Translations under genes and position numbers: made by a program | The notes under the pieces: generated by a model | Database searches by the model: none | The model's input: only the letters and a program-made list of their open reading frames with translations | What the model was told of the DNA's origin: nothing | Shown here: positions 33,922 through 42,426 of the stretch, one piece after another | Layout: each line of letters starts with the position of its first letter | Position numbering within the stretch: position 1 is the first letter of the stretch | Origin: Chersky-840 sp035532735 | GTDB lineage: Bacteria > Actinomycetota > Acidimicrobiia > Acidimicrobiales > UBA8190 | Assembly: GCA_035532735.1 (NCBI GenBank) | Contig: DATKQM010000063.1 | Span: forward strand, 1 to 64,000 | Reading direction: 5' to 3' | Length of the DNA: 64,000 nucleotides

Positions 33922-33955
33922 GCAAAGGGACCGGAGGGGGACCCGGTCCCTTTGC
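33922..33955. other. Strong 13-bp perfect hairpin between divergent genes
   Basis: GCAAAGGGACCGG at 33922-33934 is the exact reverse complement of CCGGTCCCTTTGC at 33943-33955, around an 8-base loop. It lies about 57 bases upstream of the HAD-acyltransferase start and 120 upstream of lysR. There is no U run on either side, so a classical intrinsic terminator is unlikely. It could be an attenuator, a regulator site or an mRNA-stability element in one of the leaders. Confidence 0.7.
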
Positions 33956-34074
33956 TCGGACTCGACAGGATTCGGAGGGGGGCGTCCGTTTCCTGTGGTC
34001 TCTGGGTTTCATTCTGAAGGATGGTCTTCGATCAGTCAAACAGCTATTACAGATTTCTACTATCGTAAAAAGAG

Positions 34075-35046
34075 ATGGAACTCCGACACCTCCAGGCACT
34101 GGTGGCAGTGGCCGAGCACGGCTCGTTCTCCTCCGCGGCGGACCATCTCGGCACGGTCCAATCCAATATCTCCGCCCACGTGGCCCGGCTCGAGCGTGAG
34201 TTGGGGACAACCCTGGTCGACCGTTCGGCGGGGCGTCTGACCGCCGACGGGGAGGTCGTGGTGGCCCGGGCCCACCGGGTCATGGGCGAGCTCGACGCCC
34301 TGGTGGCCGACGTCGGGGCCCTGCGTGAGGCCGTGGCCGGGAACGTCCGGGTGGGCATCTTGGGCACCACCGCCCGCTGGCTCGTGCCCATGCTCCTGGC
34401 CGAGCTCTCCGAAAGCCATCCCCGGCTCCATCTGGTGCTGGCCGACGGCACCACCTTGGGCCTCGAGCCCCAGCTGGCGGCGGGTCGTTTCGACCTGGCC
34501 GTCCTCACCTTCCCGGTGCCGGGCCGCGACCTCGTCTCCGAACCGCTGTTCGAAGAGGACATCGTCCTCGTGGTCCCCGTCGACGACGACCCCTTGTCGG
34601 GAGCCGAGCAGATCGACATCACCGACCTGGGGCGATTCGAGCTCCTCCTCCCCGCCCCCGGGACGCCATTTCGCGGCGAGATCGATGCCGCTGTGAAGCC
34701 CGCCGGCGTTCGCTTGCGGCCCCGGGTCGAGCTCGACGGCGTGCGCCTTCTGGCCTCGCTCACGTTCGAGGGGTACGGCCCGGCCGTGCTCCCCGCCACC
34801 GCCGTCCCACCGCATCTCCGCTCCCGGTTCCGACTCGTCCGGGTCGTGGGGCTCGCCCCGCGACGAGTGGGGATCGCGCAGCGCAGCCGCGGACTCCCCT
34901 CGGCACCGGCCCGAGCGGTCCTCGACACCTTGCGCGGGCTCATGGCGTCTCCCGATCGACTCCCCCCCGGCGTCCACCCGGTGATCGGCGACCAGCGCGC
35001 CCGCGCCGAGGGATCCCTCCGGGTGCTCGGCGTGCCCAACGGGTGA
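34075..35046 (+). CDS. LysR-family transcriptional regulator
   Basis: The product has 323 residues. The winged helix-turn-helix is at the N-terminus (MELRHLQALVAVAEHGSFSS, then AADHLGTVQSNISAHVARLE). The substrate-binding domain starts near VRVGILGTTARWL. LQALVAVAE and the helix residues QSNIS are standard LysR features. The 65 bases before the ATG are much more AT-rich than the surroundings and include TACTAT and ATTACAGA-like elements, so promoter and LysR sites are probably there. It is divergent from the acyltransferase/murT-gatD pair, a possible target. Confidence 0.9.
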   Translation: MELRHLQALVAVAEHGSFSSAADHLGTVQSNISAHVARLERELGTTLVDRSAGRLTADGEVVVARAHRVMGELDALVADVGALREAVAGNVRVGILGTTARWLVPMLLAELSESHPRLHLVLADGTTLGLEPQLAAGRFDLAVLTFPVPGRDLVSEPLFEEDIVLVVPVDDDPLSGAEQIDITDLGRFELLLPAPGTPFRGEIDAAVKPAGVRLRPRVELDGVRLLASLTFEGYGPAVLPATAVPPHLRSRFRLVRVVGLAPRRVGIAQRSRGLPSAPARAVLDTLRGLMASPDRLPPGVHPVIGDQRARAEGSLRVLGVPNG

Positions 35047-35078
35047 GTCTGCGGGCGGCGGTCCCGGGACCGGCCGAC

Positions 35079-35759
35079 TCAGGCTGCGGGCGGGCGTGCC
35101 CTCCTCCACATCAACCACAGGGTGGGACCTTGGCGCGGGGTCCGGATCTCACCGGTCACCTCGAACCCGTGGCGTCCGTAGAAGGCGAGGTTGCTCTCTT
35201 TGGACGACTCGAGATAGGCGGGAAGCCCTTCGGCGTCAACTCCGTCGAGCACACACTGCATCAACGCCGAGCCCACGCCCGTGCGTTGTCGCTCGGGATC
35301 AGTGCCCAGGGTGGCCAGATACCAATGCGGCTCCACCGGACGTGCCGCATCGACGGCGCTGAGCAACCGGGCCGCCTCGGGTGTGTCTCGGCCCAGCCCC
35401 GTGAGATAAGGCATGACAGGCACGAGACGAACGAGGTCGCGCCAACCGGGCCGGGCCCGGCCCGGTGGTGACCACATGGCCGCACCGCCGAGATCCTGGG
35501 TCGTGTACACCTCGCCGCGCTCGAGATAGGTGTGGCGCAGCTGAATGGCGAAGAACCGGCGCAGGCCACGCCGACGTCTGCGATCACCTCGGAACAACCA
35601 CAGCGGGACAGGGTCGTCGTCAAAGGCGCGTGCCAGGACCTCGACCAGAGTCTCCACGTCGGCGGGCACGACCCGCCGCACGACATGGGGCTCTCGACGC
35701 GCCCCCGGTGTCGACGCGTCGTCGCCGCGGTTGTGGTCCTCGCCTTCGATGCGGGTCAT
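35079..35759 (-). CDS. GNAT-family N-acetyltransferase
   Basis: The product has 226 residues. GNAT elements are VVRRVVPADVETLVEVLARAF near residue 30, WYLATLGTDPERQRTGVGSAL with the acetyl-CoA loop (Q-x-x-G-x-G pattern, here QRTGVG), and LESSKESNLAFYGRHGFEV. The proline-rich loop MWSPPGRARP is typical of a subgroup in actinobacteria. The acceptor substrate is unknown. The gene is convergent with lysR, 32 bases apart. Confidence 0.85.
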   Translation of the reverse strand: MTRIEGEDHNRGDDASTPGARREPHVVRRVVPADVETLVEVLARAFDDDPVPLWLFRGDRRRRRGLRRFFAIQLRHTYLERGEVYTTQDLGGAAMWSPPGRARPGWRDLVRLVPVMPYLTGLGRDTPEAARLLSAVDAARPVEPHWYLATLGTDPERQRTGVGSALMQCVLDGVDAEGLPAYLESSKESNLAFYGRHGFEVTGEIRTPRQGPTLWLMWRRARPPAA

Positions 35760-35828
35760 TGCCCGGCCCTCCGGCCCCCGACCGCCACTGCAGCCATGGT
35801 ACCGGCGCGACCCTCACCAGCGCGACCT

Positions 35829-36428
35829 TCAATTGAGCGACGGATGGGCGGGATAGGTGGCGAGCAACGACAGGTCACCACCTTGGCGGCGCATGACGTC
35901 GTGCCACAGCTTGTCGGGCTCGACACAGAACACGTCGGCCGCCAACGCGTCGAGAACGAACCACGCCCCCTCGGCCAGCTCGACCTCCAACTGGTCCGCC
36001 GCCCATCCCGCGTACCCCGAGAACAGCCGGGCGCCGTCGAGACCGACGGGTTGATCGACGGGAGCCACCGACAGGTCGACGGTTGCCACCGATTCGATGA
36101 CCACCCGCCACGGTGCGCCCGACGACAGCTCGGGTGACCGGGCCCGGGCCAGCCCGATGACGGCGTCGAGCGACACCGGCCCTCCCCGGAACACCACCCC
36201 GGGCGGGACCAATCGGGCTTGTTCCTCCCAGGGCTCGAGGATCTCGCCCACCGGCACGGGCGTGGGGCGGTTCAGCACGACCCCGAGGGCTCCGTCGTCA
36301 CCGTGGTCGACCACGAGCACGACGGCCCGTTCGAAGTTGGGGTCGCCCAGACTGGTGGAGGCCACCAACAGGCGCCCCGTGAGCGTGCCCCCGGGGGGGC
36401 TCGACTCGAACGCAGGTCCCGGCACCAC
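35829..36428 (-). CDS. YqgE/AlgH family protein
   Basis: The product has 199 residues from a GTG at 36428. The family hallmarks are LTGRLLVASTSLGDPNFERAV near the N-terminus, VLNRPTPVPVGEIL, FRGGPVSLDAV and LFSGYAGWAADQLEVEL. The family is widespread and its biochemical role is not established, although AlgH in Pseudomonas was linked to alginate regulation. It sits about 70 bases downstream of the GH116 gene on the same strand, and there is no evident functional link. Confidence 0.9.
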   Translation of the reverse strand: MVPGPAFESSPPGGTLTGRLLVASTSLGDPNFERAVVLVVDHGDDGALGVVLNRPTPVPVGEILEPWEEQARLVPPGVVFRGGPVSLDAVIGLARARSPELSSGAPWRVVIESVATVDLSVAPVDQPVGLDGARLFSGYAGWAADQLEVELAEGAWFVLDALAADVFCVEPDKLWHDVMRRQGGDLSLLATYPAHPSLN

Positions 36429-36501
36429 CCGATCATGACTCGCGCGCCGGCGCCGTGATGATCAATCCGAGCCCAGCGCCGGGCCGGCCGGGCCCGCGGG
36501 C

Positions 36502-39072
36502 TCACACCGAGGGCTTCCATCCCGCGGGGAAGGGGTCCTTGATCGCCACCAGCAGCTCCCACGCGGCCCGACTCCGCTGGTAGGCCGCAGCCCGGTACGG
36601 CACGGGACTCGACGGGTCCTCCTCGGGGATCCACAGGGCAGGGGTGTCGAACCAAAAGGCGGTCCGGTCGTCTTCGTAGGTAGTCCGGTAGGCGCCGTAC
36701 CCCGTGGTGAGCGCGTTGGCGACGAGGTCGCTGTCGCCGGTGGCACGGCCGATGGTGTGCATGAGCCCGGCGGTGAAGTAGGTGCCCCCGGGCCACACCG
36801 CCTTGCCCTGGGCGGTGTCGATGGGTCGCCCCGTCGGGTCCATCGCGTTGACGGCCCCCATCTGCGCGCCAGCCACGCCCAGCACGTTGAGCCGATAGGC
36901 GCGGTTCAGGTGTGACGCCATGCGGTGGGGGTCGAGCACGTCGGGCAGCCCGGCGCGGGCGCTGTAGCGCTGGCCGCACAGGGCATCGGCGAGCAGGGCC
37001 GTGCTGAAAGGCCCGTCGGTGTCGAGCCGGTAGTACCCCCCACGCTCGTCCCACAAGGCCGCTTCGGTGGCGGTACGCGCCTGGACGGCGATCGCCGTCC
37101 AGGCTTTCGAGACGGCGCCGGTGTCGAAGACATCGGCGAAGTCGGCCATGGCGTCACAAGCCCCGATGAACAGTGCGGCTACGTAGATGGCCAACCCGTC
37201 CATCTCGATGGCGTCGTAGGTCGTGCACCATCCCCGGGCGTCGGGGATGCCGTCGCCGTCGACGTCGCGCGACACCAAGTGGTTCATGGTCCGTGTCAGG
37301 GCCGGATAGACCTCGGCCCCGAAGGTGTGGTCACCGGTGTAGGTCCAGTAGTCATGGGCTTGTTGGACGAACTTGGCGGGCAGATCGAGCCAGTCGACGC
37401 GCAAGGGCGCCTGGCCGGGTCGGGTGGCCGAATACTGACTGACGACGAACCAGGGATCGTCGACGGGTGAGCCCGCGTCATGGGGAGTCCGCCCCATGGG
37501 ATCCGCGTTCACCATGTCGGCCCATCCCAACAACACGTCACGTTCGATGGTGGGGAACAGCTCGAGCAGATGCCTCGCTTCGTAGTGCCGGACGTCCATA
37601 GACTCACAGTCCCGGTAGACGTCGGTCTCCAACGTGAAATAGAGGTGCTGGCCCCGGCGCGCCCCGAACCGCTTGGGCTTGGTGATACACCCGTTCTCCC
37701 AGAAGACGCCACCGAAGACGTCGTAATAGAGCTCGTTGAGCGCGGCGCCGCGCAACCACAGGGGATAGACGGGATCGCGCGCCACCCGCGTCCACCAGGC
37801 GTTGATCCCACGTTCGAGGCGTGACGCATCGGCGAGAAGGTCGGAGGCGATGGCCCAACCCCGATACGACCCCGGGTACCACTGGGTGTAGCGCTTGCGC
37901 CATTGGGTGCCGTTGACCGGGTTGCGGAACTGCACGACGGGAAAGTCCCACGCCAGCGCGAAGGTGGCGGCGCGCTGCTCGCCGGGGGCGAGTGTGAACG
38001 ACACGCATACCGCCCCGGCGAGGCCGAGTCGCCGCACGTCGAGCGGTCGGTCGGGGAGCTGTCCGGTCTTGAAGGCGGCCAGGAGGTCAGCGCCGTCCCC
38101 GTCGCCGGCCCAGTCCTCGGTGGCACTGAGCACGGAACCGCTCGGCCCCCGCGCCCCGATCACCCACTCGGTCCGCTCGGTCTCGGGCACGTTGTCCCGG
38201 TCCTGAGCTTGGAGCCGTACCCCGATGGTGCCCGGCCCCCGCACCAACGAGGAGCGCAGGCCCTGGCGGGTGTACCGGTACTGGGCGGTGGGTAGCCGGT
38301 AGGGGGCGTTGGGGAAGCTCAACATGCACGACACCCGCGCCGGGGCGTCGGTGGGATTGGAGACCGCCAATTGAAAGAGCCCTCCTGGCAGCGACGAGCG
38401 CCGGTCGTCGCGCGCCACGAAGGGTGTCAACTGCTTGAGGGCCACGGGCAGGGGGAGCTCTTGGTAGACGAACCAGGCTTTTGGAAAGAGCGCGGCGTAG
38501 AAGCCCTCGCCGGTCTCGAGCAGCGGCCACGCCGGGAGGAGGTCCTCGGTGGCGAGCGCGGTGGTGACCGTCCCGGCCCCGGTAGTGAGAGAGAGATGGA
38601 AGGCGGCCTGGGACAGGTACCGGTCCTCGAACCCACTGTTGTGCGGCGACCCCCACCGCGTCCCCACCGAGTCGTCGCCGCCGATGTCGAAGTGCCAGGG
38701 GCCGAATGACCCCGACAAGTTGAGCATGAAGGATCCGGTGCCGATGCCCCCGACGGGAATGCCCCGTTTGGTGCGACTCACGGGCCTCGCCTTCGTGCCG
38801 AACGGCGACACCGTGCCCGTCGAGCCCGGCGGATGGCTGCCGAGGGCACGGCGCCAGGCGGCATCGGGTATGTCCCAGAGGTCCGTCCCGCCGAGCAAGC
38901 CGACGGGATGGTCGACACCCTCGTCGCTCGGCGCGCACCCGGCCAGGCTCGCGGCGGCCACGCCGAGGGGGACCGCAGCCAGCAACGTCCGCCTCGAGAT
39001 CTTCACCGGCGGGAGGGCGCGTCGAGCTCCGTCGCCGGTCTCGGGTGCCCGGCGCGGGGCGCGATCGTCCAT
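36502..39072 (-). CDS. Tat-exported lipoprotein of the GH116 (bile-acid beta-glucosidase/GBA2) family
   Basis: The 856-residue protein begins with a twin-arginine signal (ISRRTLLA at 25-32) ending in a lipobox LAGC with Cys46. It should therefore be folded in the cytoplasm and anchored outside. GH116 features are RGIPVGGIGTGSF and a central beta domain. An (alpha/alpha)6 domain contains FTLETDVYRDCESMDVRHY with a likely nucleophile Glu, DGDGIPDARGWCTTYDA with a likely acid/base Asp, and NVLGVAGAQMGAVNAMDPTG. Family members cleave beta-glucosides or xylosides, including glucosylceramide. Which sugar is attacked here cannot be read from sequence. Confidence 0.85.
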   Translation of the reverse strand: MDDRAPRRAPETGDGARRALPPVKISRRTLLAAVPLGVAAASLAGCAPSDEGVDHPVGLLGGTDLWDIPDAAWRRALGSHPPGSTGTVSPFGTKARPVSRTKRGIPVGGIGTGSFMLNLSGSFGPWHFDIGGDDSVGTRWGSPHNSGFEDRYLSQAAFHLSLTTGAGTVTTALATEDLLPAWPLLETGEGFYAALFPKAWFVYQELPLPVALKQLTPFVARDDRRSSLPGGLFQLAVSNPTDAPARVSCMLSFPNAPYRLPTAQYRYTRQGLRSSLVRGPGTIGVRLQAQDRDNVPETERTEWVIGARGPSGSVLSATEDWAGDGDGADLLAAFKTGQLPDRPLDVRRLGLAGAVCVSFTLAPGEQRAATFALAWDFPVVQFRNPVNGTQWRKRYTQWYPGSYRGWAIASDLLADASRLERGINAWWTRVARDPVYPLWLRGAALNELYYDVFGGVFWENGCITKPKRFGARRGQHLYFTLETDVYRDCESMDVRHYEARHLLELFPTIERDVLLGWADMVNADPMGRTPHDAGSPVDDPWFVVSQYSATRPGQAPLRVDWLDLPAKFVQQAHDYWTYTGDHTFGAEVYPALTRTMNHLVSRDVDGDGIPDARGWCTTYDAIEMDGLAIYVAALFIGACDAMADFADVFDTGAVSKAWTAIAVQARTATEAALWDERGGYYRLDTDGPFSTALLADALCGQRYSARAGLPDVLDPHRMASHLNRAYRLNVLGVAGAQMGAVNAMDPTGRPIDTAQGKAVWPGGTYFTAGLMHTIGRATGDSDLVANALTTGYGAYRTTYEDDRTAFWFDTPALWIPEEDPSSPVPYRAAAYQRSRAAWELLVAIKDPFPAGWKPSV

Positions 39073-39136
39073 GACGCGCTGATTGTGACCGACTCCCGCG
39101 CACTTTGGTCGTCACCCACAGGGCGGGGACGAAGGA

Positions 39137-39640
39137 TCAGCCCCCGACGATCAAGAGCCGGAAACCGTGCGAGGTGAGATCGGCCGAGGCGTTGTCGCGG
39201 GCATATCCCAGGCCCTGCACGTTGAACAACAGGACGGGCTCATCGCCGAGGGGGAACGGGCCCCAATGCCAGGTCCCCTGGTGCAGCACCACGCTGTCGA
39301 GCTTCTCGAGGCGAAAGGCCCTCATCGTGTCGAGTCCCGCCTCGGTCGACACATCGGCGTCGGCGGGGGCCACCGCCAGCACCGACGGCCCGTTCAGAGC
39401 CAGGAGCACCTGGGTGTGGGTGTCGTGGCGGTAGAGACGATCACAGACCAGCCCGTCCCCGTCGCGCTCGACTTCCTCGGGCGCATGGCTGATGACGTTG
39501 ACGTGGGGGTCCCCCCACGCATATGACAGCCGACCCGACCCGTCGGCCGGGTCGGTGTCGGCCACGGGAACCCATCCGAACGGTGCCCACGCCGCGGCGT
39601 CGACCGGCCCGGCGACGAGACGGCGAATCGCTCCGGCCAT
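39137..39640 (-). CDS. Ureidoglycolate-lyase-like protein
   Basis: The product has 167 residues starting MAGAIRRLVAGP, with AGAGGGGA seven bases upstream. The AllA-family cupin-like fold is seen in LYRHDTHTQVLLALNG, AFRLEKLDSVVLHQGTWHWG and VLLFNVQGLGY. AllA releases glyoxylate from ureidoglycolate in allantoin degradation. No allantoinase or allantoicase is in the window, so the family may here act on another substrate. It is divergent from the cupin and hydroxyacid dehydrogenase genes; the latter would match glyoxylate. Confidence 0.75.
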   Translation of the reverse strand: MAGAIRRLVAGPVDAAAWAPFGWVPVADTDPADGSGRLSYAWGDPHVNVISHAPEEVERDGDGLVCDRLYRHDTHTQVLLALNGPSVLAVAPADADVSTEAGLDTMRAFRLEKLDSVVLHQGTWHWGPFPLGDEPVLLFNVQGLGYARDNASADLTSHGFRLLIVGG

Positions 39641-39717
39641 GGTCCATCCCCTCTGATCTACGCTGACGGCGGCGTCAGTCTATGGCGCGTGATCCCGTGA
39701 GCGAGGAGGACAAGGCG

Positions 39718-40101
39718 ATGGACGTGCGCAGCATCGAGGACGTGGAGCCCGTGGTCGAACACAACGGCACGGTCCCGGTGTGGTGGCTGTTCAAGTCGCG
39801 TGAGATGAAGGAGATCACCGAGGGGGGGTTCCTCGAGCTCGTCAACGAGTTCGAGGTGGCCGGAGGCGGCTATGTCGACCCTCACTCACACCCCACCCAC
39901 GAGTTCTATTACGTGACCTCCGGGCGCGGCATCATGACCATCGACGGCGAAGACCGCGACATCGTCCAAGGTGACCTGGTCCACATCCCACCGGACAAGG
40001 TCCACAGCCTCCGTCCAGTGAGCGACCACGCCCCCATCCACTGTTTCTGCTTCGCCATCGGCGTGAAGGACTCGGGACCGATCGACTACACCAACCACTA
40101 G
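39718..40101 (+). CDS. Single-domain cupin protein
   Basis: The product has 127 residues from the ATG at 39718, which has GAGGAGGAC eight bases upstream; an ATG at 39682 is less likely. The cupin motif 1 reads HSHPTHEFYYVTSGRG, with two His and a Glu for metal binding. Motif 2 reads GDLVHIPPDKVHSLRP. The reaction is unknown. It is followed after 3 bases by a 2-hydroxyacid dehydrogenase gene, and the two are likely cotranscribed. Confidence 0.85.
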   Translation: MDVRSIEDVEPVVEHNGTVPVWWLFKSREMKEITEGGFLELVNEFEVAGGGYVDPHSHPTHEFYYVTSGRGIMTIDGEDRDIVQGDLVHIPPDKVHSLRPVSDHAPIHCFCFAIGVKDSGPIDYTNH

Positions 40102-40104
40102 GTC

Positions 40105-41055
40105 GTGGCCCGCGTCCTGGTGACCCGGGCGCTCCCGGCAGGGGGTCTCGACCCGCTCGTCGAACACGGCCACGACGTCGTCCGCCGTGACGGCGACACG
40201 CCCTACACCCAAGCCGAACTCACCGAGCTCGTCGGCGGTGTCGACGCCGTGGTCTGCCTGCTCACGGACCGGATCGACGCGCCTGTCCTCGAGGCCGGGG
40301 CGGCCTCGCGCCTGCGCGTGGTCGCCAATGTGGCCGTGGGTTACGACAACATCGACCTGGTCGCGGCCCGCCGGCTGGGCGTGGCGGTGTGCAACACCCC
40401 CGGGGTCCTCGACGAGACCACGGCCGATGTGGCCTTCTTGTTGGTGCTGGCCGCGTCGCGCCTGGCGTCGGAGGCCGAGCACGACCTCCGGGGCGGCGCC
40501 TGGTCGGGCTGGGGCATCAACCAGTACCTCGGCAACGACGTCCACGGCGCCACCCTCGGGCTCGTGGGGTACGGCCGCATCGGCCGGGCCGTGGCCCGCC
40601 GGGCCTCGGGATTCGGGATGCAAGTGCTCCATCACACCCGCCACCGAACCGACATGCCCGGCTACGTGGAATCGCTCGACGACCTCTTGGCGCAGTGCGA
40701 CGTCCTGAGCATCCACGTGCCGCTGAGCGACAGCACACGTCATCTCATCGGCGCCCGTCAGCTGGCCCTGCTCCGCCCCCACGCCGTGGTGGTCAACACG
40801 GCCCGGGGACCGGTGGTGGACGAGGAGGCTCTCGCCGACGCCCTGCATGCAGAGACGATCTTCGCAGCGGGTCTCGACGTCTACGAGGACGAGCCCACCG
40901 TCCACCCCCGCCTCCTGAGTGCCCCGCGTGCAGTCCTTCTCCCCCACATCGGCAGCGCCAGCCGCGCCACCCGGACCCAGATGGCCCGCGTCGCCTGTCA
41001 GGGCGCGTCTGACGTCCTCGCCGGGCGCCGGCCCGAGAACCTCGTCACCGGCTGA
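40105..41055 (+). CDS. D-2-hydroxyacid dehydrogenase (glyoxylate reductase type)
   Basis: The product has 316 residues from a GTG just after the cupin stop. The NAD loop is LGLVGYGRIGRAVARRA. The catalytic residues are Arg in NTARGPVVDEEAL, Glu in YEDEPTVHPRL and His in LLPHIGSAS. The N-terminal substrate lobe has VVANVAVGYDNIDL. These are standard for glyoxylate/hydroxypyruvate reductases; phosphoglycerate dehydrogenase is unlikely because there is no ACT domain. It could reduce glyoxylate made by the divergent AllA-like enzyme. Confidence 0.88.
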   Translation: MARVLVTRALPAGGLDPLVEHGHDVVRRDGDTPYTQAELTELVGGVDAVVCLLTDRIDAPVLEAGAASRLRVVANVAVGYDNIDLVAARRLGVAVCNTPGVLDETTADVAFLLVLAASRLASEAEHDLRGGAWSGWGINQYLGNDVHGATLGLVGYGRIGRAVARRASGFGMQVLHHTRHRTDMPGYVESLDDLLAQCDVLSIHVPLSDSTRHLIGARQLALLRPHAVVVNTARGPVVDEEALADALHAETIFAAGLDVYEDEPTVHPRLLSAPRAVLLPHIGSASRATRTQMARVACQGASDVLAGRRPENLVTG

Positions 41056-41058
41056 GCC

Positions 41059-41727
41059 TCACGCCCCCTCGACCGGCGACGCGTCGAGGCCCAGCAGCTC
41101 GAGTGTCGTCGTTCCCCCCCGCAGCGCCATGAACATGGCCTCTTCCTTTTCGAGGCGTGCCCGGCCCGCTCTGAGCACGTCGTCGATGCGCGCCGCGCTC
41201 AGCACCGCCACGCCGTCAGCGTCGCCCACCAGCCAGTCCCCCGCCGCCACCGACACACCACCCACGTCGACGGTGACACCGACGGTGCCGGGACGGTTCT
41301 TCGAGGCGCCCCGCAGGGCCACGGTGGTGGAGAACACGGGGAAGCCGTGCCCGGCGAGGGCGCTCGAGTCCCGGACGCCGCCGTCGATGACGAGGCCGAC
41401 CACATCTCGAGCCTCGGCCCCGGTGGTGAGCACCTCGCCCCAGTACCCGAACTCCTCCTCGTCGCCGACGTCGACAACCAACGCGCTCCCCCGCGGCGCC
41501 CTCGCCACGCCCACGTGGATGGCGAGGTTGTCGCCCGGGCTGCACCGCACGGGAAAGGCGGGGGCGGCCAGCCGGGCCCCGGGCCACGCGGCGTGGATCC
41601 GGGGATGCATGGGGTGACCCCCCGACTCGCCCACCGTTGCGGCGCCGAGGGTCAGGAGCTCGGCGGCAATCGTTCTGGTGGTGGAGGAATCAAGCTCACT
41701 GGAACCGGGGGTAGGGGCGTCGGGCAT
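41059..41727 (-). CDS. RraA-family protein (4-hydroxy-4-methyl-2-oxoglutarate aldolase-like)
   Basis: The product has 222 residues with the RraA/HMG-aldolase fold: GDNLAIHVGVARAPRGSALVVD, GLVIDGGVRDSSAL with the conserved Arg-Asp, and GDWLVGDADGVAVL. RNase E inhibition is improbable in this context, so an aldolase or decarboxylase of oxo-acids is more likely. It is convergent with the hydroxyacid dehydrogenase, three bases apart, which supports a role in oxo-acid metabolism. Confidence 0.85.
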   Translation of the reverse strand: MPDAPTPGSSELDSSTTRTIAAELLTLGAATVGESGGHPMHPRIHAAWPGARLAAPAFPVRCSPGDNLAIHVGVARAPRGSALVVDVGDEEEFGYWGEVLTTGAEARDVVGLVIDGGVRDSSALAGHGFPVFSTTVALRGASKNRPGTVGVTVDVGGVSVAAGDWLVGDADGVAVLSAARIDDVLRAGRARLEKEEAMFMALRGGTTTLELLGLDASPVEGA

Positions 41728-41736
41728 GAAAGGAAG

Positions 41737-42369
41737 CTAGTCAGTACCGCGACCGGAAACGTTTGCGCGGTCACGACCGCCGGGCACCATGGGACCGTGC
41801 CCCGCCAGCTTTCGGCCGATGGACCGGGGACCTTCGGCGAGCTGTCGACGACCGGGGCGCGGTCGGTGCTGCGACGCTACAGCGGCCTCGGCATCACCGA
41901 TGGGGTCGATCGGTGGCTCGGGGACGAGCACGATGTCGAAGCCCTCTGACCGCACTGCCAGCGCCTCCACCGCGTCATCGGTCCGCCCCATCGTTTCGAG
42001 GTCATCGACGGGCAGACCGAACGGGATCCACCCGTCGCCGAGCTCAAGGGCCCGGACCAACGACCGACGGGGTCGGCCCCCCACCCAAATGGGCACCTGT
42101 GCCTGGACTCCGCTGGGCTCGACGACGAACCCCGAGGACTCGAAAACCGTCCCCTTGTAGCTCGGGACCCGAGGCGCGAACGAGGCCCGGATGGCCCGCC
42201 GCGCGTCGTCGGCGCGTGCGCCAGGCCCGGCGAAGGGGGCGCCGGGGAGGTGGAATTCCGCTTTCGACGAGCCCATCCATCCATATCCCAACCGCTCGGC
42301 GGCGCGGGCCACCTCGACGATGTCGTCGATCTCTCCGCACTTCCCATTCGGGGAGATCGAACCGGGGGT
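41737..42369 (-). pseudogene. Luciferase-like (LLM) F420-type oxidoreductase, internally deleted remnant
   Basis: The frame is open to a TGA at 42370-42372 and no start precedes SISPNGKCGEIDDIVEVARA, the normal N-terminal region of LLM-class enzymes. After AAERLGYGWMG the sequence jumps to the middle of the fold (AEFHLPGAPFAGPGARADDA), so roughly 60-70 residues seem deleted. VPIWVGGRPRRSLVRALELGDGWIP is normal. After GDAEAAVA the end is unlike the family. The gene thus lacks a start, part of the barrel and its C-terminus. It is probably not functional. Confidence 0.65.
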
Positions 42370-42426
42370 TCAGGCACCACCGGCGTCACGATGCCCAGAC
42401 GACGGCATCCTGGCCCTGTTCCCCGA

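Noticed and set aside
39718..41055. Cupin plus dehydrogenase as part of the cobalamin or lipid operons
   Set aside because: Orientation, distance and intervening genes separate them.
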